Shown here: positions 22,830-33,954 of the stretch, in pieces
How the letters are laid out: each line of letters opens with the position of its first letter
Position numbering within the stretch: position 1 is the stretch's first letter
Source of the DNA: Candidula unifasciata
Lineage: Eukaryota > Mollusca > Gastropoda > Stylommatophora > Geomitridae
NCBI GenBank assembly: GCA_905116865.2
Contig: CAJHNH020002435.1
Span: 1-64,000 of the forward strand
DNA length: 64,000 bases
Reading direction: 5' to 3'
Program-made: the position numbers and the translations under genes
Notes under the pieces: generated by a model
What the model saw: only the letters and a program-made list of their open reading frames with translations
The model's database searches: none
Told to the model about the DNA's origin: nothing

Positions 22830-25136
22830 TGTCACAATACGATCTCAGTGATTCCAGAAGTTAGTACTTGTAATAAGTTCTTCTGGTTCTAAAGAGAGAG
22901 GATTATATTTACTCTGCCCTTTACCCTAATATTACTTTAAACCAGAATTGATTTAAATGTTTCCAGTCCTTAGTCCAGACAAAGCGACTGAGTCTTGGGT
23001 AATGTTACGCAATTAAACCGGGGCTAGAGAATTTCCTTTCACACGCCAGTGTCAGAATGTTATCTCCTGACCAGACTGTAGAAATTGAGTGGACGCAAGA
23101 CATTGTGGAGCCCAGAGGTCGGAGTTTCGCAAGTCAGTGTAATTCTTGGCAGAACAGGTGTTTGGCAATTAGGAATGTTTGATCTGGGTCAAGTAGTAAA
23201 CACCCTGGCTTCACGGACCGTTTTCACACCGCCTAGTTAGATTCGTGTAAACTAGATTGGTCACTTAAGAATGTCGCTCTAGGGACGTCAGTCCAGAATT
23301 GACTGACAGGCCACTTGTTAGCTAATTTGATCTGAGAAGTACTCCGGAGGCGGGGCTTAAGTAATCGTCTTTGGGGGTTGGGCAGACAGAACCGAGGAAA
23401 GGGAGGAGATTAATTTGGACAATAGATTGATACTTATACTTCGAGCCTGTGGAATTCCCGTCATTAATCGCAGCCTGCCGGCAAAACAAACACAGATCGA
23501 CCTAAAAAGGTAAATTTTACGGTCGTATTCTGTTTTGGCGATTCATGGGAAGTCCCAGGTAAAAGGGAGAAAATATTAATTTTAACTTGTATACTTAGGT
23601 TAGGGAGTTAAGCTTAGTCTATACTACCTTTTCCTAATTTGTCTGCACATTCTGCTTGAAATAGTTCTTTGTGAGTATTCAGTATCTCAGTTAGGGAACT
23701 GCTAAACTATTCCTATTTCTTGTATGTTTGTGTCACATGTTTTTCAGTGTATGTTTTCATGTGTATAAAATAAGTTGTGAACAATGACATTTGCTATAAT
23801 GAAATGTAATTATATTGTTTCCATGATCAGCCAAAATGTGAGTTTGGACTGTGGGAAATCATGCCCATGTGTGCAGAGATGCTGTTACGTTTTGTGTGCC
23901 CACCATGTGCTCACTTAAGGTGTTCACCTAAACAGGGGATTTATAACCCCAGGGGAAGAATGATGGGTGTACAGTATTTACTGTCACTGAAAGATAATAT
24001 TCAGGACAGCGTGCACATATAAATTGTTTGAGTTTTCAGCACATAACCTGCTCCACGTGGTCATGTAATATCAATGTCAGCCAGTTGGAAGTCTGAATGA
24101 TGACGGACAACAGACTTAGAAAGTCAACTATCATGACATAGCATGAGAGAGGAAGGCAGGATATGTGATGCCCATGTAAGACGAAAGACCTTCAGACTAG
24201 ACTGGAGAGAAAGTGGAATATGAGGAGGAGTGATGGGATATATTTTATTATTATATGTTGTATTAATTGATGCATGTATTCTTAGTGTAAGTCAAGATAC
24301 TACACGTATGTGTTTGTTTCCATGATTACAGCTCCCATGTGACGATCAGTCCATGAAAGAGACTACATTGTGTTAGACTCGGCCAGCTGGGGACGAGGTG
24401 GAGAACGAGGTGGAGAACGAGGTGGAGAACGAGGTGGAGAACGAGGTGGAGAACGAGGTGGGGATGAAGTGGAGAATAAGCTGAAACAGGCAGACAACAG
24501 GCAAGGAAGAGTTGGACAAGCTTGACAGTTCCTCACGGCTGTCAGAGGCTTATAAGTTGAGTTAACCCCTTTATGTTAATCTATTTTCATCATTATCATA
24601 CCACTCTAAACCCCGAGCTGTTTTTCTCGCTGAAGCTTATCACTATCATCAAATTAACCAGTCACTGTTTGTGTAAATCAACAAACTGGGAATATCATTG
24701 TTAGTAAATAAAGCTGTATGTCAAGTTTTATCCTGCATCAGTTTTTGTAATTCCAAATGTCTGTTCTTACATGTTTAATTAAACTGTTAGGATAGAATAA
24801 CATTTGGTGGGGGGCTCAAATAATATAATAATTCTTTGATTATTCATAATAACACCGGGAGAAGGTAGATGACGGAGGAATCATTTGCCCTGTCTAATAA
24901 ATCATTAAGTATAATGATATAGACATCTAAAATTCCTTGCCTTCTCTTGCGGTTACCAAGTTCAGCTAATGTTAAAGTACTTAACGAGCCAATATGGCTG
25001 TTTTCTTGGATATCCAGGACTTTGTCTGAGAGCAACATAGCTCAGATTTTAGTTCGGTTTATCTGGTGGAGGGAATGTGTTGAGAGGAACATCCCTACTC
25101 AACATTGTAAACATTAAAACCACCCGTCACGTCACA
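22830..25136 (+). mobile_element. Solo LTR, 2307 bp, target duplication GGATC
   Basis: It begins TGTCACAATACG and ends CGTCACGTCACA, the TG...CA ends of an LTR. GGATC lies directly on both sides (22825-22829 and 25137-25141). It aligns by eye over its whole length with 48315-50514, and its first 180 bases with 1-183 (-). A polyadenylation-type AATAAA is at 24707-24712. No primer-binding site, gag-pol or second LTR is present, so recombination between two LTRs is the likely origin. The retrotransposon superfamily cannot be told from the LTR alone. Confidence 0.9.
24400..24472. repeat. 12 bp minisatellite inside the LTR
   Basis: The unit GAACGAGGTGGA is repeated about six times. The LTR copy at 48315 has only about two units at the same place (about 49948-49971), so the number changed after the copies separated. 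Confidence 0.9.
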
Positions 25137-25394
25137 GGATCGGAAGGTCGTAGGTTCGGGTCCTGACGGAACAAGACTTTTCATTTTCGAAAATGACTTT
25201 GACTCCCAGGTCAATTCAGCTTTACATGGGTACTAGGTTCAGTCATGGGAAGTAAAGGTGGCCTGCTTGATGTTAACCACATCAGCCACCAAGAGCCGAT
25301 TGGTTAATAAAATATAGGTCTAGCCCTGTATGCCCAGTACACACGAAGGCGTGGAAAAGGGTCCATTGCTTGGTTGCTTACTTACGAGTAGGGG

Positions 25395-25690
25395 AGCAGT
25401 TCAAAGCTTAAGGCACATAGTTCTAGACCTATATCTGTATGGATCAATAGGCTTTTACTTCCCAGTACATTAACTGACTCCCATTTTAGGCTGGGTCTAC
25501 CTGGGAGCATTGTCACTTCTGGTTTTAGACCTATATTTGTATCGATCATTGGGCCTTTACTTCCCGGTACATTACCTGACTCCCATTTTAGACTGGTCTA
25601 CCTGGGAGCGTTGTCACTTCTGAAACATTCCGCTCGATGCATACTTTAAACCGAGACCCTCAGGTCGGCAAGCCAGCTTCTTTTTGTTTA
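25395..25690 (-). mobile_element. Two partial SINE family A pieces in tandem
   Basis: On the minus strand, ATATAGGTCTAGAACT, GGGAAGTAAAAGCCTATTGA and CTCCCAGGTAGACCC occur once at 25420-25520 and again at 25525-25625. This is a direct duplication of about 105 bp within one degraded SINE. Confidence 0.75.
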
Positions 25691-25699
25691 CAACTAACA

Positions 25700-26165
25700 T
25701 CATTGCATAAATGCAGTTAAGATAAAATCAACATTATGTGCAGTAAGATTCACTTGACATTTCCATGTCTTCTATCGCATAGGACATACAGTGCAAAATA
25801 AATACTTCATAATTAAAAAATATTTAGAATAAATGACACTACATTTTAAATAGCATCATATTGCTGATACTGTGTAAATATTGCCAAGCTATAGATACCA
25901 CGATTTTAAGTGTCATTACAACGTAAATGTTATCATTTTTGACTGAAACCATGGCCTAAATCTTTCTTTATTTGCAACATCCCGCTATCAGAACAAAACC
26001 AATTCAATCGTTTGACTTAGCTCATTTTGTCTGAGGAGTGCAATTAGAGCCTAACGAAAGCATACAGAGTCTGCTGCCTGTAATACTGCCCATTGATTAC
26101 CTGAACGGCTCCCTTCAATCGCCTTAAAATATGCGTCATCTGCTGATTGTACAGATAATTGTATT
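25700..26165. other. Unassigned intergenic sequence
   Basis: AT-rich, with nothing I can name. Confidence 0.4.
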
Positions 26166-26167
26166 GA

Positions 26168-26275
26168 TAAATGTGTTGTTATGAGTTGAGCTTAGTTAAG
26201 AACCGACATCAAAGCACCTGGGGCATCTTCATAAGCGCTCTGACCTCGTCTGCAGCAGCCGACAAAGAGACCCAG
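26168..26275 (-). mobile_element. RNase H-family LINE tail, degraded
   Basis: TGAGTTGAGCTTAGTTAAGA, then GACATCAAAGCACC and CATCTTCATAAGCG match the 3' terminal region of the copy at 53930, in the same orientation. Confidence 0.55.
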
Positions 26276-26539
26276 TGCTTTTGGTATTAGCAGCATTTTG
26301 ATTGTGTGTGTATCTTGCTGTACCTCTAGGAGTAAAGTGTCCGCCAGATTACATTGTCATTACCGCTGTCAAGACCATGGTGTCTTCTGCATTGCTTTGA
26401 GACAGTGGAAATGTAATGGCCACAGCACCTCCTGTAAGAAATATAACGAAGACTAATGAGGAACAGCATTGGGGAAAGTGTACAACAAGGCGACAGACAG
26501 ATGTACCTGATAACTATTTTATCTAGTCTTAACTATGGG

Positions 26540-26880
26540 AGCATAGTTATAGCTGAAATGCTACAGAAAAATTTTCAGAATATCTTGGGCAAAGAAGAGG
26601 AGAAACACTGACATCTTGAAAGATCTGAACATCAAGGAAGATTGGCTAATAAACAGCATCCTGTCTCGGAAGCTGAAATATTTTGGACATATCAAGCGGT
26701 CATTATAAAATAATAGCTGAAGGCATGGTACCGAGAAGGAGGTGCAGGGGCCGACCAACACGAAGATGGGCACAGGATATAAAATGATCTGGCGAGAGAC
26801 AGAATTTCTTTCAGGCAGACCGTGATGAGCGCGACATTCTGCAAAGGACCTGCTACATGATGATGATGATGATGAATTAT
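26540..26880 (+). pseudogene. LINE C-terminus, (GAT)n tail
   Basis: RNTDILKDLNIKEDWLINSI, then LSRKLKYFGHIKR, with later frames matching GRPTRRWAQDI and FRQTVMSATFCKGPAT. It ends ATGATGATGATGATGA. The sister copy at 60215-60610 is better preserved. Confidence 0.85.
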
Positions 26881-27239
26881 AGAAGGGACATTTTTATTTC
26901 GTATGTTAATGAAGTTTTTTTTAGCCGCAATGTTTAATTTTTCCTTCGTGATGGGGATATTGTGTTCTGCTTCTTGGTTGGGCTAATATTCTTTCACGGT
27001 ATTGACAGGTGCTGAGTAGAAACAGCACATTTCTCCCACAGTTGATTGTCTTTTTCTAAAACAAAATGAATTCTAAATCACAGTGATTCTCAGTTTGTGA
27101 TCAGCGGATCGAATTTAAAGTCCGTGATCAAGTTAAAAAAAAAATATAAAAAAAAAAAAAACACACACACACACACATAATTCTTTTAACAATTCTAGTA
27201 TAGATAAAATCGTTTCTCCTTAAATATGACAAATAAGGA

Positions 27240-27600
27240 GGTCCATGACAGCCCTTCTTTGCGATTGGTTTCGTATGCTCAGATCAGACCATCAGGAGGG
27301 CTGCCTCTATGAACTTGCAGATCAGCAGCAGGTCCTTCATCATTCCCCATAGCTTGCTCTGTACACTTTGCTCTAGAGGCCAGGTGTCTTTTCAAAGTTG
27401 TAGGTAGAGTGGGCAGGTCTGCAGAATGTGCTCAGGTGTTTGTTGTCCTGTTTGACAGGCACACCGTGGGGAAATGTACAATCTTTATATGATGCATATG
27501 GTAGTTGAGCCTGCAGGGCCCTGTTCGTAGGCGGAAAACTGTTATATGTTGCTTTCGGTTGAGTCTGCTGATGAGGTCGTGTGGATGTTTACTGTTAGTT
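27240..27600 (-). pseudogene. LINE fragment, region after RNase H
   Basis: On the minus strand, frames read FRLRTGPCRLNYHMHHIKIV, then HILQTCPLYLQL, and KLWGMMKDLLLICKFIEAA. Many non-LTR ORF2 proteins end with this LRTGHxRL...EHILQxCP...FIxxxGL pattern. Frameshifts are frequent. This region differs from the 5255-type tail and probably belongs to another LINE family. Confidence 0.75.
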
Positions 27601-27751
27601 TGTTCTGTCTACAGTTACCTGTAAATGTCCTTGATAAGTGCTTTGATTTATGGTAATGACAATGAAGAGGTATGTTGTTTCTCCTTTGTTCCATTTTTTA
27701 CAAGTCTGCCTGCTAACTCATTTCCTGAGAAAGATTCAAATGTCTTAACGT

Positions 27752-28015
27752 GATGTAGCGGCCAAACGCACGCCTGAGGGTCTGAAGCTCCAGAGTTCAA
27801 ATCCTCATGGAGCCGAATTTCTTTTCCACGCATTACTTTGGCTTTCAGGTCGAACTAGCCTAAAATGGATACTTGCTAACGTGCTGGGATGTAAAGGAGG
27901 CTGCCATAATGTTAACCATAATATCCACTGAGATCTTTAAAACCAATAGTGCATACACATTTGAGTCCAGCCTGATTTGCTTGATACGCAACTGTCGTGT
28001 ACAGTGACCTCAACT
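27752..28015 (+). mobile_element. SINE family A
   Basis: It has a head with CAGAGTTCAAATCCTCATGG (B box), then TTTGGCTTTCAGGTCGAACT and TAAAGGAGGCTGCCATAATG. The 3' end is worn. Confidence 0.75.
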
Positions 28016-28186
28016 TTTACTTCACGAATCTTATCTAATGGCGAACAACTGCTACAGCACATACTGTTATCGATGTATGAAGGGTAGATCTTCGTTTATT
28101 CCAGGTAAAGACATCTTAGACGGGTGGTCGATTTCCTCTTTTTTCCATCCTTCCACCCTAGAAAATTCCGGAACATTAAAATACAG

Positions 28187-28440
28187 AGAGAAGCCATGGC
28201 GTAGAGGATAGACGCTTACTTGCGGGCTCCTAGTCGTGGGTTCGAGGCATGCACATCCAGTGGGATTATCTTGAACAATGACCTTGGTTTCCAGGCTAAT
28301 ACGGCCATAAATGGGCAGCATGTGCATTCTGAGAAGTAAAGGCGGTCGGCGTATTGCTGTCCACATCACCCACAGGATGCAGATTGGTTTATAAAATTTT
28401 GGTTTAGCACTATGTACCCATGTGTAGATAACTGCACCTC
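28187..28440 (+). mobile_element. SINE family A
   Basis: GAAGCCATGGCGTAGAGGAT and GTCGTGGGTTCGAGGCATGC form the head. The body has GTAAAGGCGGTCGGCGTATT and TTTATAAAATTTTGGTTTAG. Confidence 0.8.
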
Positions 28441-28514
28441 CGTCACAAAATTTTTAAGAATTAAGGCTTGAACTTTTGCCATAACCACCAACGGGTTTTG
28501 TTGTCTGCATTTTC

Positions 28515-29742
28515 TATCTAGTTTTTATACTTACTTACTTTTACTTTTTCCTTCCACGTATGCCGCTAAGCGTTGTGGGGAGATGCAAGTTCCTGTCATA
28601 AGCAAGGCGGGCAGCATCTGATGTTCTGAGGCCATGCTTTTGGCAGGTTTCGGAGACCCCGTCAATCCACCGTTTCCTTGGTCTTCCTCTTGCCTTATAT
28701 CCTGAGCTTCTTTGATTGAAAATTTGTGATGTTATTTGATCATTTTTCATCCTGGTTAGATGTCCAAACCATTTCATTCTTTGATGTTCTATGTAGTCTA
28801 AACATGGTGTAGTTTTGACAGTGTTTCTAATGTCTATATTCTTTATCCTGTCTAGTCTTGTCTTATTCGCTGCTTTTCTTAGACATTTCATTTCACAGGC
28901 TTCTATTTTTCTTTCATGGGTCTTGTTGATTGTCCATGTCTGGCACTGGTAGCAGAGTGTTGGAATGAAGATGGTGTTTATCAATTGTCTTTTGGTCTTC
29001 ATGGTTATATCTGGATGTTTAAGCAGAGGTGATAGTTGGTATGTGACAGCATTTGCTTTCTGTATTCTTGTTTCTATCTCTCTGTCCATTCTTCCATCCT
29101 CTGTAAATATACTGCCCAAGTATTTGAACTCTTTGGTTTGCTTGATTTTGGCACTTCCAACATTTATATTCAGTGGCCTGTGTGTTCTGCTGATCTTCAT
29201 AACTTCTGTTTTTTTCTGTACTGATTCTTCATATTATGTTGTAAACAGCTGTTGTTGAGAGTAGTCAGATGTTCCTGTAGATCATATTCATTTTGATACA
29301 GTATGCTTGATCATCAGCAAAAAGTAATTCGTTTATAGCATACACGTCTGGGTTTGCTTCTACAGTGATCTTATCCATGTATGTTATGAAAAGTAATGGT
29401 GACAGTACACATCCTTGTCTGACACCAGTTGTGACTTTGAACCATTCAGAAAGACCACTAGATGTTCTTACTGCACTTTCACTTTTTTCATAGAGGGCTC
29501 TGATGTTGTCTAATAATTGACCCTGCACTCCGTAATCGTCAAGAATTCTCCACAGCACATCTCTGTCTACACGGTCGAATGCCTTCTCTTGATCTACAAA
29601 GACCACGTTCAGCTCTTTATCGTATTCGAGTGTCTTTTCACAGACTTGTCTTAGTGCAAATATGGCATCAGTGCAACCTCGCCCTTTCCTGAAACCGAAT
29701 TGTGCTTTACTCAGTAGAGGTTCAACCTTTGCTCTTGTCCTA
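28515..29742 (-). pseudogene. 5'-truncated LINE reverse transcriptase pseudogene
   Basis: This is the best-kept LINE coding stretch in the window. The upstream frame has QFGFRKGRGCTDAI, palm motif A FVDQEKAFDRVD with its catalytic Asp, GVRQGCVLSPLLF (motif B) and LLFADD (motif C, near 29310-29321). After frame breaks at about 29190-29270 a second frame carries EFKYLGSIFTEDGRMDREI, then IPTLCYQCQTWTINK, MKWFGHLTRM and RGRPRKRWIDGV, and stops at 28541. A short AAGT-type tail follows. The endonuclease and fingers are missing, so the insert is 5'-truncated near an A/T run at 29742. It looks RTE-like or of a related clade. Two frameshifts make it inactive. Confidence 0.9.
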
Positions 29743-30047
29743 AAAAAAAAAAATGCAAGGTGCATATATCTGAATAATCGTTGTAGTTTTACTTCCTTCT
29801 GTCAACTTGATTAAAATAATTCTTTCTGATATAAATTCTGTTCCTGTTATTAATTTTGCTGTCTCTAGTTTTTATAAAGACTGAAAAAAAAAAAAAAAGA
29901 TGTACAACACTCTACTGGCACTCGAAACCATTCCTCACCAGGTTCTTTGTCATCAGTTGAACAAAATTGTTGAATAATGCCCTTAACCTGACACACATTT
30001 GATTGTCCTTTTTTCTAGTATCCAGAAACCATGAGTTGTTTGTTTAC

Positions 30048-30228
30048 CATTTAGTTCGGTACTCTGGATATCGCAACCCCTTGGGCTTTGATTCCATGAT
30101 AGATATCGTAGATCTGGGAGAAATGTGGCTTTTCTGCCTAACCCCGGGCATGAACCCGGACCAAAATGAGTTCGTGATCTGGTCGTCGCTCAGTCAGGTT
30201 TTAATCGACTACGCTAGCGATCCGGACA
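30048..30228 (-). mobile_element. SINE family D
   Basis: The minus strand has CTAGCGTAGTCGATTAAAAC, GGTCCGGGTTCATGCCCGGG, CAGAAAAGCCACATTTCTCC and GGTTGCGATATCCAGAGTAC, the same order as 692-870. A 118-codon plus-strand frame here is only the SINE read backwards. Confidence 0.75.
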
Positions 30229-30403
30229 TTGTCCTCTTTTTAACCGTCTCATTGCCCAATGGTTGGTGTGTATCAGCACTGCTACGCAGATACGCACGTG
30301 CTCGGCAGATCACTGTTCTTACTTCCATGGTTGTGAGATCAAGGATGGTGTCACTATAATAAAAATTTAATAAATTAGTCCGTCAAATAATTTGCTAAAT
30401 CGG

Positions 30404-30404
30404 C

Positions 30405-30444
<40 letters not shown>
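30404..30444. repeat. (CA)n microsatellite
   Basis: About 20 uninterrupted CA units. Confidence 0.97.
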
Positions 30445-30445
<1 letters not shown>

Positions 30446-30565
30446 CAACACCCACACACACCTTCACAAGTTTAAAGATGTGTTAGTGAAAATATACAAC
30501 AAAAAGTATCTTCAGCTTTTGTTGGTGTGTGTGAATCTTTGAACATTACGAATTGTAGCTTCGTT

Positions 30566-30815
30566 CCCCTGCTTTGCTATAAAAACAAAAATCGTCACGT
30601 TTAACCAGCAACCCCGAAGGCGGAGTTTTGGGTTATAATTGTGACCAGGTTATTTGCGCCATATAAAATGGCTTAGCATTGCTCGCAACCAAGAAGCCAA
30701 GAAAAGAACTCCTACAGTATTGATGCGATCAACAGAGAAAGACACAAACGCACTCCCGACAGACGACGAAGTCCTCTTACGACCAGCCAATGGCCGACTT
30801 GGTCGCTGTTTTGTT
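30566..30815 (+). mobile_element. Interspersed repeat, family B, copy 2
   Basis: TCGTCACGTTTAACCAGCAA, GGTTATAATTGTGACCAGGT and GACGAAGTCCTCTTACGACC match 10735-10975 in the same direction. Confidence 0.75.
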
Positions 30816-30879
30816 GTAGCTTAGATTCATTGTGTCAGTCGATTGTGTCCCGGTACTACTTCTTTTATGTCATCACTTA

Positions 30880-31020
30880 GTCCAGACAGTTACAACCAAA
30901 CAGTTACTGGTACCATCAGAATTAGAACTCTTCGCTTGCTGCTGAAGATGAGAACAGAACACTTGTGGGAGTGTCCCGAGTGCTATGACGTTGATTCTTA
31001 ATTGAGCACTCAACATTCAA
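30880..31020 (+). pseudogene. RNase H-family LINE tail
   Basis: Codons for TGTIRIRTLRLLLKM and WECPECYDVDS match the C-terminus of the 5255 copy, followed by a worn ACTCA-type tail. It lies just before hAT MITE copy 2. Confidence 0.7.
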
Positions 31021-31039
31021 TTAGTCCGTCTGTCTAAAA

Positions 31040-31226
31040 TAGTGACTCTTTACCTTCCTAATGCCGCGACCCTTTAATACAGTTCACTAAAGTTATGACG
31101 ACCCCCATACAATTATTTTCCCTAATAACTTCAATGAACAGGTGTTTTCCGATGGTCTTAGGCGACCACTATGAAAGGGTCATTCGACCCAAAAAAGGAT
31201 CGCGGCTGGCAGGTTGAGAACTACTG
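31040..31226 (+). mobile_element. hAT-type MITE, copy 2
   Basis: The 187 bp element has ends TAGTGACTCTTTACCT and AGGTTGAGAACTACTG and an interior with CTAATGCCGCGACCCTTTAA, ACAATTATTTTCCC, TTTTCCGATGGTCTTAGGCG and GAAAGGGTCATTCGACC. Flanks GTCTAAAA and GTCAAAGA are a worn 8 bp duplication (6 of 8 match), as expected for hAT. It lacks coding capacity. From memory the interior is strikingly close to short hAT elements of vertebrates. Confidence 0.88.
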
Positions 31227-31313
31227 GTCAAAGAGATAACACTTTAAGGAAGAAACTGACTGATTGTCCCCTATGTCCCTTCGAGACTGCAACCTAAACG
31301 TTCCGGCCGCCCG

Positions 31314-31332
31314 CCCCCCCCCCCCCCCCCCA
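31314..31332. repeat. Poly(C) run
   Basis: About 19 C in a row. Confidence 0.9.
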
Positions 31333-31339
31333 ATAATCT

Positions 31340-31790
31340 GAAAAGTCACTTCCCGGATGTCAACCCAACAGGATAAATCACAAATACCCACATCGAACAT
31401 TCAACTCATTTAATACCAAAAAGAGTCATATTAAGTTTCTTGGTGTTATTAAAAAAAAAGAAAAGAAGTATAATTGTCCTATTCAATACCAGCGTCTTTT
31501 CTCACCTCTTGATCACTGGAATTTGTTTTGCTCTCTTTCGTAGTTAACATCAATAGTCTTCGTATACTACTTACACCAGCTAAATGAATGTTGGTAGTTT
31601 ATTCATAATTGTTTTAGTTGTTCTCCATGTTTAACATCTATACAACCGTTGGTTAGTTGCGTATCCTTTACATGACGTCGCAGAACCAATCCAGCATTGT
31701 TTTTTGCTGTTATGGTTTTCTAGGCAAATTTTCGTCCTGTAGTTTGCCATTTCCTCCTGGACGGTCGCCTTTTCGATACAGCTATCGAAA
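31340..31790. other. Unassigned intergenic sequence
   Basis: No named element. Confidence 0.4.
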
Positions 31791-31794
31791 CCAA

Positions 31795-31887
31795 CACAAG
31801 GCGCAAAGCATGCAGCTGGGATCGAACCCGGATTCCCGGCATTATGAAGTGCGACCGCAATCCCAAGGCATAGACGCCGACTAAACA
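31795..31887 (-). mobile_element. tRNA-like SINE head
   Basis: The minus strand has TTTAGTCGGCGTCTATGCC and AATCCGGGTTCGATCCCAGC. The boxes are spaced as in a tRNA-derived promoter. Confidence 0.6.
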
Positions 31888-31899
31888 ACCGTACTGGTC

Positions 31900-32590
31900 T
31901 GAATTAGAACTAAATACTAGATATTAGATTTAATTTCCTTTGACTTCGAAAATTACACCCATTTCAACTATCCATCCGATGAAACGCCTCTGCACACAAA
32001 TCCGTGACGAGATAGCCAGCATGTAATTCCTCCAATCCGGACACTTTTCCCTTCTTGAAACTCCACTCCCCTTCAACAATATTTCGAAGGTTTTTACTGG
32101 CTAATAAATTGTTAGCGGTTGCATCACGTGCACTTCTATTTATAAACCAGGGAATACCTCTAGCGTAGCATACTTGAGATGGAAAAAAGGGATACCAGAG
32201 TTCGAGCCAGCTAGCCAGCTTATCAATATATAAGTCTTTCATTTGTGTCCTTAGGCTAGAGCTCTACATTTTGAACAACATAATTCAGTCAGATCTTACT
32301 GATATTTCTGAATTTACTAGTGATGAAGCGATACTTTACATTCAGTAGCGTTTCTATTTAACACTTTAGACCAGTTATATTTTAAGTTACATTATTTGTT
32401 CGCGTAACATTATACAAGTGGCGAGATCAATTCCAGGCTTCAAAATGGTGAAATGTGAGTACTTTTACTTTCATCGATTTTCTTTTCCTTTGTAGTTACA
32501 ACCAACAATATCCAAGCGATCACCGTCGTGATTATCACTGCCTCTGCTATCATCATCAATATTGAAACTACCACAACCACTATCTTCAGC
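31900..32590. other. Mostly unassigned; one weak tRNA-like head
   Basis: At 32157-32212 (+), CTAGCGTAGCATACTTGAG and AGAGTTCGAGCC look like A and B boxes. The rest is unique. Confidence 0.4.
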
Positions 32591-32593
32591 ATC

Positions 32594-32853
32594 GGTCACC
32601 ATTGTTATCATTAATAATTTATAGATACCAACACTTACTGATGCACAACTTTGTTGATGCCATGGTCAGTGCACAGGCTTGTGTGTACAGAAGGGCGTGT
32701 TCAATCCTCAAACACAGGATTCGGGTCACCATTGTTATCATTAATAATTCATAGATACCAACATTTCCTGAGGCACAACTTTGTTGATGCCGTGGCTAGT
32801 GCACAGGCTTGTATGTACAAAAGGGCGGGTTCAACCCTCAAACACAAGATTTG
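32594..32853 (+). repeat. Tandem pair of a 130 bp tRNA-like SINE
   Basis: Two units start at 32594 and 32724 with GGTCACCATTGTTATCATTA and each continue to a head-like TGATGCCRTGGYYAGTGCAC and a B-box-like GTTCAAYCCTCAAACAC. The spacing is exactly 130 bases. Confidence 0.85.
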
Positions 32854-32889
32854 GGGGTGGGGGGGGGGGGCGAGGAAATGGAAGTTACA

Positions 32890-33350
32890 ACCGTACTGTT
32901 AAACTCACTGGTAGAAAAAGAAGAAACATACATTCTCTTTAAAGGGGATTGATCTTACCATGTCATATTAACTCTTTCAGTGTCAGTCAACTTACTATAC
33001 GTTCACTGGTTATTTATTTTTCCCCCCATTAAAATTCTTCTCTTACAATAATTATGTTTATTCAGTTTGTTACTTTAACTCGCTTTGTCTGAGAAGTGTA
33101 TTATTTTAAACTCAGTTAGACCGCTAAATGTTTACTAAACAAGTATACACAGTTTACGATGGAAAGTATAAAAAAAATGTCTGTGACTGAAAGATTTTAC
33201 TGAGTATGAGTGATTACTAAAGAGAGGAAGAGAATAGACCACCTCACCTAATAGTAATGGGAACTACAGTATTGGAAGTTCATTTCTTTAACACTGCTAC
33301 TGCACCTTCTGAATGTGCATCCATAAAATCAAATAGAAAAGCCGTCCTAA
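32890..33350. other. Unassigned intergenic sequence
   Basis: AT-rich and unique; nothing could be named. Confidence 0.4.
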
Positions 33351-33354
33351 TATG

Positions 33355-33545
33355 GGAACCATTTTTTCGTTATTTTAAAGCCCCACTGCTGCTGTTGTCG
33401 GGGACCCTAGTATAACCGGCCGGTTGAACGGGAGTTTCTAAGATTTGCGCCCAGGTGATTTTCATCCGAATGGTGGCATTTTGTGTTGGTCGCTAGTTGT
33501 GCGGTCCTGGTAAGGTAGAACTTCGTTCATCCACGTGTGTCCTAG
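33355..33545 (+). mobile_element. Interspersed repeat, family E, copy 3
   Basis: TTTTTCGTTATTTTAAAGCC, GTTGAACGGGAGTTTCTAAG, GTGATTTTCATCCGAATGGT and GGTCCTGGTAAGGTAGAACT follow the order of the other copies. Confidence 0.8.
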
Positions 33546-33954
33546 CCGGCACATAACTGCAGGTTATACATGGCTGGTGTTGCGGTTACTGGTGCATAAT
33601 TACAAATCCTACGGATGTTGAACGGGGTATCTGGTATCTGCCTTGTTAGTCTGCCGTACGAATTTTAAATCTCATAATGGTATGGTAAATCTTTAAGTAA
33701 CAACCCGAGGTGGACAAACCTATCCAACGATAGATACTGGTCGCATTTACTTCCTAAATCTTCATCATTTGTACTCACAATTAAATGAGTGTTCTCAGCC
33801 AACTCCCATCAAGCCCTTCTTTGCTATCTTCTAAAAATTAGTAAATATTTTCCACCTTTTAGCCCAGCCCTCTTTGCTGGAGGTGGCAAAAGAGAAGAGA
33901 TGTTGGCTTGGGATGTTTGGAAGCTTTGCTTCGTTGAGGTATAAATTACCTTGG

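Larger units (their letters stand above)
22793..25385 (+). mobile_element. SINE family A interrupted by a solo LTR
   Basis: The head (GGAGCTGCCATGGTGTAGAT) runs to 22829 and resumes at 25137 with GGATCGGAAGGTCGTAGGTT, the exact continuation of the family A head. Between them lies the 2.3 kb LTR. The SINE body and 3' end (AGGTCTAGCCCTGTATGCCC) run to about 25385. Confidence 0.85.

Noticed and set aside
22830..25136. DNA transposon instead of solo LTR
   Set aside because: The ends are TG...CA with exact 5 bp duplications in two copies and an internal AATAAA. Inverted-repeat similarity at the ends is short and imperfect. LTR fits better.
30003..30359. 118-codon plus-strand frame as an exon
   Set aside because: It overlaps a SINE family D copy on the minus strand, and the shared blocks recur at 692-870. 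The open frame is chance.
31631..31888. 85-codon minus-strand protein
   Set aside because: It covers a tRNA-like SINE head with a clear GGGTTCGATCCC box, and has no recognised domain.
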